NCBI RefSeq assembly: GCF_001824475.1
Contig: NZ_MHXN01000046.1
Location: forward strand, 106,947 to 170,946
Source of the DNA: Phenylobacterium sp. RIFCSPHIGHO2_01_FULL_69_31
Lineage (GTDB): Bacteria; Pseudomonadota; Alphaproteobacteria; Caulobacterales; Caulobacteraceae
DNA length: 64,000 bases
Reading direction: 5' to 3'
Shown here: positions 58,279-64,000 of the stretch, piece after piece
Layout: each line of letters starts with the position of its first letter
Position numbering within the stretch: position 1 is the first letter of the stretch
The notes under the pieces: generated by a model
Seen by the model: the letters and a program-made list of their open reading frames with translations, nothing else
Told to the model about the DNA's origin: nothing
Database searches by the model: none
Position numbers and translations under genes: made by a program

Positions 58279-59190
58279 TCAGCAGCGTTCCGAGAAGCGG
58301 TCGTAGGCATCGATGCGGCGGGTGAGCAGGTCGATCTCTCCGCGGTAAATCTCAGCTTGCAGGAACGCGAGCTCCGCATCGCGATCGGCCTCGGCCACAT
58401 CGACGTACCAGGCGCGCGGCCCGCCGATCCCTTCGCTGTTCCAGCGGTAGCCTCGGGCCTTCAGCCGGTCCTTCAGCTCGAACGGAGAGTTCTCCGCCCA
58501 GATTCGCCAGGTGGGGCGGCGGGCCTGGTCCAGCATGAGAGACAGGCCCGTGCGTCCGCTCTTCGGATGGGTGTGGGCCAGGAGCGCGACAGCCGCCAGA
58601 CAGTCATGCATCGCGCGGTGACCGTCGTAGAAGAACCCTGCGCCGGCCGTGAGGTAGGCGAGCTTTGTGCCTTCGTAGCCTTCTGAGGCCCAATCGACCT
58701 GGCTCATGGAGCAGGCCCAAGCCTTCGTCGTGAAGACGTCGGCGTACCGCTCCAGGAATTTGCGGTCGAAGCCGGCATTGTGCGCCACCACGAGCGCCGC
58801 CGGGGCCGCGAAGCTCACGACCTCCGCGGGGTCGATCGTGTGGCCTGCCACCATCGCGTCGTCGATCCCCGTCAGCGCCGTGATCTCGGACGGGATCGGC
58901 CGCGACGGCTCACGCAGCGCCTGGAACGAGGCCCCCACAGCCAGCACGCGGCCCGCCGCGGTATAGGTGAAGGGCGTCATCGTTAGCTCGATGATCTCAT
59001 CGCGGACAGGGTCGAGCCCGGTGGTCTCCACGTCGACGAAGAGCCCGCGCCGGACGACCTCCCCCGGCTCTGCCGCCTGCACGAGATGCGGCGTCAGCCG
59101 ACGCAGGACCCGATACTCGCCGCTTCCGACGAGGGCCGCGGCCATGGCCTCCAGGTCGACCGGATCGGTAGGGGGCTGCAATTGGCTCAA
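58279..59190 (-). CDS. DnaQ-like 3'-5' exonuclease
   Basis: A 303-residue DEDDh exonuclease. Motif I is LFVDVETTGLDPVRDEIIEL (about residues 51-70), motif II is around VVAHNAGFDRKFLERY, and motif III has HRAMHDCLAAVALLAH, giving the DEDDh set of acidic residues and histidine. The C-terminal 100 residues form an extra part with WRIWAENSPFELKDRLKARGYRW, a segment also seen in other exonucleases of mobile elements. It is coupled to dinB by a four-base overlap, so proofreading or trimming with DNA polymerase IV is plausible. Confidence 0.85.
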   Translation of the reverse strand: MSQLQPPTDPVDLEAMAAALVGSGEYRVLRRLTPHLVQAAEPGEVVRRGLFVDVETTGLDPVRDEIIELTMTPFTYTAAGRVLAVGASFQALREPSRPIPSEITALTGIDDAMVAGHTIDPAEVVSFAAPAALVVAHNAGFDRKFLERYADVFTTKAWACSMSQVDWASEGYEGTKLAYLTAGAGFFYDGHRAMHDCLAAVALLAHTHPKSGRTGLSLMLDQARRPTWRIWAENSPFELKDRLKARGYRWNSEGIGGPRAWYVDVAEADRDAELAFLQAEIYRGEIDLLTRRIDAYDRFSERC

Positions 59191-60278
59191 GCCGCGTCCG
59201 GCTCCGGAAGCAGGAGTGATTCCCGAGCCTCAGTATCCTCTGCGCCGGCGAAACCGGACAGGGTCACGCCCACGAGCCGGATGCCCTTCGCCGCCGGCAG
59301 CACCGTTTCGATCAAGGCAAGGCTCGCGGCATGGAGCTGTTCACGGCTCGTCACGAGGTGGGCCAGCGTCCGGCTGCGCGTGGTATTCTGGAAGTCCGCC
59401 CACTTGACCTTCACGGTGACGGTCCGCCCCCGACGCCCGGTCTTTTCGCACCAGGCCCAGACGTCGTCGGCCATCTCCAGCACCCCGGACTTGATCCGTC
59501 CAGGGTCCGTCAGATCCTCGTCGAAGGTGGTCTCAGACCCCGAGGACTTGCGCTCGCGGTTGGGGTTCACGGCGCGCTCATCGATCCCGCGGGCGATGCC
59601 GTAGTACCAAGCTCCTGACTTCCCGAACCGGGCCTGCAAGGCCTGAAGCGACAAGGCCTTGAGGTCCGCCCCCGTCTGTATGCCCAGCTGATGCATCTTG
59701 CTGGCCGTGGCCGGGCCCACGCCGTGAAACTTCGCCACGGGGAGCGCCTCCACGAAGGCCTCGCCCTCGTGCGGTTGGATCGCGAACTGCCCGTTGGGCT
59801 TTCGCCGGCCGGACGCGAGCTTGGCCAAGAACTTATTGTAGGACACCCCCGCCGATGCGGTCAGTCCCGTCTCCTCGAGTATGCGCGCGCGGATCGCCTT
59901 GGCCGTGAGCCAGGCGGTCTCGAGGCCCGCCTTGTTCGCCGTCACATCCAGGTAGGCTTCGTCGAGCGCCAGAGGCTCGATCAGATCTGTGAACTCCCCG
60001 AAGATCGCATGGATCTGCTGCGAAACCGCCCGGTACACTTCGAACCGCGGCGGCACGAAGACCAGGTCCGGGCATTGCCGCAGCGCCGTCATGGACGGCA
60101 GCGCGGAGCGCACACCAAAGGCGCGCGCCTCGTAGCTCGCGGCGGCGACCACGCCACGCCGAGCCCCATGCCCAACGGCCACCGGCTTTCCCCGCAACGA
60201 CGGGTCGTCACGCTGCTCCACGGACGCGTAGAAGGCATCCATGTCGACGTGGATGATCTTGCGAACCGACGCACTCAC
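59187..60278 (-). CDS. dinB: DNA polymerase IV
   Basis: A 363-residue Y-family translesion polymerase. Motifs: IIHVDMDAFYASVEQRDDPS at the N-terminus, the second acidic pair in LIEPLALDEAYLDVT, and the helix-hairpin-helix GVGPATASKMHQLGI. The little-finger domain continues to the end with the GVTLSGF motif; there is no obvious beta-clamp tail at the extreme C-terminus. It overlaps the exonuclease start by four bases. I looked for a GTTC-N7-GTTC LexA box upstream and did not find one. Confidence 0.93.
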   Translation of the reverse strand: MSASVRKIIHVDMDAFYASVEQRDDPSLRGKPVAVGHGARRGVVAAASYEARAFGVRSALPSMTALRQCPDLVFVPPRFEVYRAVSQQIHAIFGEFTDLIEPLALDEAYLDVTANKAGLETAWLTAKAIRARILEETGLTASAGVSYNKFLAKLASGRRKPNGQFAIQPHEGEAFVEALPVAKFHGVGPATASKMHQLGIQTGADLKALSLQALQARFGKSGAWYYGIARGIDERAVNPNRERKSSGSETTFDEDLTDPGRIKSGVLEMADDVWAWCEKTGRRGRTVTVKVKWADFQNTTRSRTLAHLVTSREQLHAASLALIETVLPAAKGIRLVGVTLSGFAGAEDTEARESLLLPEPDAA

Positions 60279-60392
60279 GACGACAACCTATCAGCCGCAG
60301 AACGAAAGGTGAATTTTAAGAGCAGCTAAGCTCGCACTGCGCCCGCGGGGCGCCCATGTCCCACCTGCCCGTCCTGGAGACCGCTTTCATCT

Positions 60393-61142
60393 ATGTCCCC
60401 GCCCCGCGTCCGCGTCATAGACTTGGAGACCGCCGGCAACGGCCCCCACGACGTCTGCGAGATCGGGTGGCAGGACGTCGTCCGCGGCGAGAACGGCCAC
60501 TGGCGTCTGAACGGCGACCGCGGCGCCTACTTCGTCAATCCGGGGCGGCCGATCTCGGCGGAGACCATGGCGATCCACCACATTCTGGACAGCCACGTCG
60601 CCGACGCGCCGTTCTGGAAGACGGTTGCGCCAACGGTCCTGCGACCCGAGGGTGGGGTCGTCGCGCTCGCAGCCCACCGCGCAGGTTTCGAGCAACGCTA
60701 CTGTCGCCCGTCCCTGAGCGGCGGGGCCGATTGGATCTGCACCTGGAAGTGCGCCCTCAGGGTCTGGCCAGACCTTTTGCGGTTCTCGAACCAGATGCTG
60801 CGCTACCAGCGGCATCCTGAAGGTCTCGTCCATGAGCTTGGCCTGCCGGCACATCGCGCGGCGCCCGACGCCTACGTTACCGCGCACCACCTGCGTGACC
60901 TGCTGAACGCTGCGTCCTTGGAGCAGCTCATCGCCTGGAGCCGGGAGCCCGGACTCCTTCCCCGCGTCCCGGCTGGCGAGCACCGCGGAAAGGCCTGGAG
61001 CGATCTCTCCGTCAAAGCGTTGCAAGGCCTTGCTGCGGTTCGCGACCAGGACCTCCGGTTCAGCGCAGAGATCGAGCTGAGGCAACGCGGCCAAAGTCGA
61101 GCAGGCGTGGGCACCGGACCCGTTCAGCAATCCCTTCTGTGA
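60393..61142 (+). CDS. Second DnaQ-like 3'-5' exonuclease
   Basis: A 249-residue exonuclease-like protein. Motif I is VRVIDLETAGNGPHDVCEIG (residues 6-25), and the rest follows the DEDDh layout with VALAAHRAGFEQRYC as motif II and APDAYVTAHHLRDLL in the motif III region, where a histidine precedes the last aspartate by a few residues (HRAAPDA). It is divergent from dinB with a 114-base gap, so the two sides probably share a promoter region. Substrate not known. Confidence 0.83.
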   Translation: MSPPRVRVIDLETAGNGPHDVCEIGWQDVVRGENGHWRLNGDRGAYFVNPGRPISAETMAIHHILDSHVADAPFWKTVAPTVLRPEGGVVALAAHRAGFEQRYCRPSLSGGADWICTWKCALRVWPDLLRFSNQMLRYQRHPEGLVHELGLPAHRAAPDAYVTAHHLRDLLNAASLEQLIAWSREPGLLPRVPAGEHRGKAWSDLSVKALQGLAAVRDQDLRFSAEIELRQRGQSRAGVGTGPVQQSLL

Positions 61143-61164
61143 TTCGGTGCTCTCGGGCGCCGCG

Positions 61165-62508
61165 TTAGAGCCTATCGAATACCGACCCAAATCCTGGACT
61201 GAACAATCGGCCATAGATCTTGAGTAAATAGGAGTCTGTCATCCCCGCCACATGGTCGCAGATCGCCCTGACAGGGTCGTCACCTTGTCCGATGCGCTCT
61301 CTTGCCTCCGCCGGCAGGAATTTGTTTGGCTCAGACGCCAAGGCTTCGAAAACAGCGACGACCAAATTCTGACCTTTGAATTCAAGATGTTGAACTTCGG
61401 GCGCGGAAACAACCCGTTCGTACACGCAATCCTTCAGCGACTTTAGATATATCTCCACATCGTCAGGAAGAGTTGCTCGGTACTTGAGCAGAGGTTCGGA
61501 AAAATGCTCGTCATCTTCCAAGTAGGCCGACGACATCAAATGCGCCACCATTCGACTTATTAGATGTTTGCGCTGATCGCCGTTACCATATAGCGCTCCA
61601 ATCCACTTCTCATACGCACTATTCCCATACTCATTAGGATACTTCTTGACCAGGTACGACGTAAAAGCTGAGGCCGAATCTTCTGTTAAATATCTCCTAA
61701 AATCTCCCTCATCGAGCACTCCAAGCGCGATCGCATCTTCAATATCGTGTACACCGAAACTTATGTCGTCCGCCAGATCCATTATACTACAATCGAGAGA
61801 CTTAAATCGGGCTTTGTTGTGTTTTCCAGGCTGCATTTCAATTGTACAAAGACGATCTCTATCTTCTTGACTTAGTATTTCTAGGATCCACCCGACAGCA
61901 TCACCTTCGGTGTCAAGATAGCATTTTGGCGGCTTGCATAGGTCCCTATCGATGACCCGAATCGCGGTAACATCGTTGCGCAACTGCGGCCTAAGTTCGT
62001 CGTTGAATGCAACGCTATATGGCACCGGATACTTCAGGACCCCCAGCAACGTGCGTCGAGACAAGTTGGCTCCCGCCGTGGCAGAGAATTTCTCGAGCTT
62101 TGTCAAGATCCTCAGCGTTTGGCCATTGCCTTCAAAACCCCCATTATCTCGCATGCAGTAGTTCAGCGCGACCTCTCCACCATGTCCGAAAGGCGGGTGA
62201 CCCAGATCGTGGGTGTATCCGATCGCCTGAATCATGCTTCGGTCATGGAGCAGGGCTCCCGCAGGAGTGTCTCGATGCTGGTCGGCGAACTGCACCGCCA
62301 AGCTCCCTGCCAACTGTGCAACTTCAACAGAGTGGGTCAGCCTCGTCCGATAGAAGTCGCTGTCGCCCAAATTGAAAACCTGCGTCTTCCCCTGAAGTCG
62401 CCGGAACGACGCCGAGTGCACGATGCGGGCATAGTCGATGTCCCCGTGACTCCGCGGCCCCACTTTTGGCGACGGTTCCTTGCGATCTCCCCAGTCCATC
62501 CCTGACAC
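61165..62508 (-). CDS. dgt: dGTPase-type dNTP triphosphohydrolase
   Basis: A 447-residue HD-domain enzyme that converts dGTP to deoxyguanosine and triphosphate. The HD motif set is seen in RLTHSVEVAQLAG (first His) and GYTHDLGHPPFGHGGE (HD pair), with the final Asp near LADDISFGVHDIEDA. The start MSGMDWGDRKEPSPKVG is typical of Dgt. Base composition is visibly more AT-rich than all neighbours, for example 61440-61860, which suggests separate acquisition. Such enzymes are known both as housekeeping proteins and as anti-phage defence; being cargo on an element favours the second, without proof. Confidence 0.88.
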   Translation of the reverse strand: MSGMDWGDRKEPSPKVGPRSHGDIDYARIVHSASFRRLQGKTQVFNLGDSDFYRTRLTHSVEVAQLAGSLAVQFADQHRDTPAGALLHDRSMIQAIGYTHDLGHPPFGHGGEVALNYCMRDNGGFEGNGQTLRILTKLEKFSATAGANLSRRTLLGVLKYPVPYSVAFNDELRPQLRNDVTAIRVIDRDLCKPPKCYLDTEGDAVGWILEILSQEDRDRLCTIEMQPGKHNKARFKSLDCSIMDLADDISFGVHDIEDAIALGVLDEGDFRRYLTEDSASAFTSYLVKKYPNEYGNSAYEKWIGALYGNGDQRKHLISRMVAHLMSSAYLEDDEHFSEPLLKYRATLPDDVEIYLKSLKDCVYERVVSAPEVQHLEFKGQNLVVAVFEALASEPNKFLPAEARERIGQGDDPVRAICDHVAGMTDSYLLKIYGRLFSPGFGSVFDRL

Positions 62509-62629
62509 TGCCTTGTTCTAGTGAGCCATAGCCAGGCGCTTTGACCTGCTAGTGCGAAGCTTAAGTGATCTGACGGTCCGGTGACACCGAACCTTTGGCT
62601 GAAGCCGTTTCAACGGCTGCCTCGAGGAG

Positions 62630-63640
62630 CTAGTGATTTCTCTCGGGCCGGCGCGTCTTGGTCGCGTCCCGATTTCGCAACACCCGCGCCAGCCCCAGCC
62701 GTTGCGTATCGGGCGGCAGCATCCCGTCCACGAAAGTTCGCAAGGCGGCCGCGAGCGCGCGATCTGACGAATCCGGCGAGCGCGCCAGAAGCTCAGCCTG
62801 AGCTCGGTACAGTCCCCGGATGACAGCTTGCCGACGAGCCGTGCGCGTCTCCCACTCTGTTGGTTCAGGCTGCCCCGAAGCGGCCACGCGCGCCGCGTCT
62901 GCCAACGCGCCTCGGAACGCTCGCGACGCAACGCCATGCCCGGCAAAGTACCGCTCTCGCATCCGACGGATGGGCCCGCGCTCCGCTTTTCGAGTAACAC
63001 CCCGCGCCCGCCGCGGCGTCGCTTCCGCCTCAATCCCGCGATCGCGCAAGGCCCGCGCGAAGGCCTGACGCCAGGCCTCGAGGTCAGCCTTCTTCGGGTT
63101 GAGCCGTTGGCCGCCGTCTCCCCGTGCCTTGACCGTGACGTGTACGTGGGGATGGGGCGTATCCGTGTGCAGCACCAGCAGGTAGTCGTGTCCGCCCTCG
63201 AACGCGTCCCGGGCGAAGGCCCGGGCCGCGTCCCGCAGGCGGATCGCGTCCGTGCCGGCGGGCATGGACAGGATCAGCGACAGGCTCAGGGCCGAGTTCC
63301 GGCGACGGCCAGAGTCCATCTCATGCGACCAGGCCCAGCAGTCGCCCAGGCTGCGAACCTCGTCCCGGCCCAGCAACGGCCAACCGTCCCGGTCCTCCGC
63401 CTCCAGCTGTCCGTTGCGCGTGACATAATCTAGATGCGCCCGCAGATGGGCGGTGTCTCGGGCCCGACCAGTCACCTTGACCATCACCTCCGGCGCCTTA
63501 CGGACGAGGCGTTGGAGACGGGCCCGCGTGTTCGAACGACCGTCGGCGTGTGCGAGAACGGTCTCCGGGCGCACCCGCCGTGAACGCACTGGCGGACGCC
63601 ATACGTCCTCAAAACCGCGCACGGTGCGCATCTCGCTCAT
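62630..63640 (-). CDS. Relaxase of the MobA/VirD2 type
   Basis: A 336-residue relaxase that nicks the transfer origin and stays bound to the 5' end. The metal-binding three-histidine motif is in HTDTPHPHVHVTVKARGDGG, near residue 160. The N-terminal region has VKVTGRARDTAHLRAHLDYVTR, the pattern of VirD2-type relaxases. The C-terminal 100 residues are basic. The ATG at 63640 overlaps the MobC-like stop by four bases and is preferred over the ATG at 63655. A catalytic tyrosine cannot be assigned with certainty by eye. It lies far from the virB operon on the opposite strand. Confidence 0.85.
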   Translation of the reverse strand: MSEMRTVRGFEDVWRPPVRSRRVRPETVLAHADGRSNTRARLQRLVRKAPEVMVKVTGRARDTAHLRAHLDYVTRNGQLEAEDRDGWPLLGRDEVRSLGDCWAWSHEMDSGRRRNSALSLSLILSMPAGTDAIRLRDAARAFARDAFEGGHDYLLVLHTDTPHPHVHVTVKARGDGGQRLNPKKADLEAWRQAFARALRDRGIEAEATPRRARGVTRKAERGPIRRMRERYFAGHGVASRAFRGALADAARVAASGQPEPTEWETRTARRQAVIRGLYRAQAELLARSPDSSDRALAAALRTFVDGMLPPDTQRLGLARVLRNRDATKTRRPERNH

Positions 63641-64000
63641 GGCCGTCCGGCCCAATAGGCCAGCTGTGCGGACGCGCTGGCCCGTACGTCCGCCATATGC
63701 CCAGCCAGTTCCCGGCGAAGGCTCGCAAGCTCGCCCATCTCCAGGTCGAGCACCCGTCCCTCGAGCACCGCCGTGTTCAGGGCGCGGGCGATCTGGTTCA
63801 CGTTGACACCGATCCGATGGATCTCGCCGTGGGCCGCAATCAGCGCCCGCTCAGCTGGGGCGGAGAAGCGCAAGCCCTCGCCAGCGCGATGCGCCACCAG
63901 CGCAGCGACCCACGTCGCCGGCCGCAACCCCATCGCCTCCGCCTCTTGGGCCACGAACGCCGCCTCGGCCTGGCGCACTCGGACCATCAGCCGGGTGCTC
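63637..64000 (-). CDS. MobC-like relaxosome protein, partial
   Basis: The last 121 codons of a gene that probably continues past the right edge; the frame stays open to the end and the strand before the first ATG (63987) reads STRLMVRVRQAEAAFVAQEA, which looks like part of a ribbon-helix-helix. The C-terminal part has AAHGEIHRIGVNVNQIARALN, the signature of MobC proteins that help the relaxase at the origin of transfer. It overlaps the relaxase start by four bases. The origin of transfer should be upstream, outside the window. Confidence 0.8.
   Translation of the reverse strand, partial: STRLMVRVRQAEAAFVAQEAEAMGLRPATWVAALVAHRAGEGLRFSAPAERALIAAHGEIHRIGVNVNQIARALNTAVLEGRVLDLEMGELASLRRELAGHMADVRASASAQLAYWAGRP

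Noticed and set aside
60279..60392. LexA-type SOS box (GTTC-N7-GTTC) before dinB
   Set aside because: One GTTC half is present but no second half at the required spacing.
1..64000. CRISPR array
   Set aside because: No regularly spaced direct repeats with unique spacers were seen on either strand.

Overview
The window is GC-rich DNA of an alphaproteobacterium, most likely Caulobacteraceae (Phenylobacterium or Caulobacter type). This placement is an inference from gene content and order: NhaA paralogues, an IorAB-type oxidoreductase, a pteridine-reductase-like SDR next to folB, a dadA-alr pair with a divergent Lrp regulator, a class II photolyase and very small membrane peptides. No rRNA or other decisive marker is present.

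Region 1 (1-15.9 kb) looks like ordinary chromosome: selO (partial), nhaA, an SDR, a carboxymuconolactone-decarboxylase-like protein, a second NhaA-like protein that lacks the catalytic aspartate pair, iorAB, an aldehyde dehydrogenase, the SDR-folB pair, dadA-alr with Lrp, photolyase and another SDR. At 15904-15956 lies only the 3' half of a tRNA-Leu gene, cut in the anticodon loop. I read this as the left attachment site of an integrated element that fills the rest of the window and runs past its right end.

Region 2 (16.3-23.7 kb) is a cargo cassette that resembles a small biosynthetic cluster: an unknown protein, a bicupin-like protein, a HemN/HemW-like radical SAM enzyme, an Nramp-related transporter without the metal-binding motifs, and, convergent to these, an AlaX-type tRNA-editing protein and an Fe(II)/2-oxoglutarate oxygenase. 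An amino-acid-like product with AlaX as protection is a reasonable but unproven reading.

Region 3 (23.9-40.4 kb) starts with a scarred ParB remnant. It then holds a minus-strand operon encoding a 2606-residue Tat-exported protein, a 1627-residue partner, a small lipoprotein, a HET-C/CinY-like secreted protein and a frameshifted remnant. A divergent metzincin-type lipoprotein protease lies at its head. I do not recognise the two giant proteins; this is the strongest candidate for an undescribed system.

Region 4 (40.4-45.5 kb) is the maintenance and regulation block: a serine recombinase and two ParB/RepB-like proteins in one overlapping operon, plus four small DNA-binding regulators.

Region 5 (45.7-64 kb) is the conjugation block. 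It contains a complete virB1-B11 plus virD4 set with almost every gene overlapping the next, an EexN-like lipoprotein, an LPD7-like protein, and at the far right a relaxase and a MobC-like protein. Between them sits a DNA-metabolism group (two DnaQ-like exonucleases, DinB and a low-GC dGTPase). Together regions 2-5 describe an integrative and conjugative element of the VirB/D4 type.
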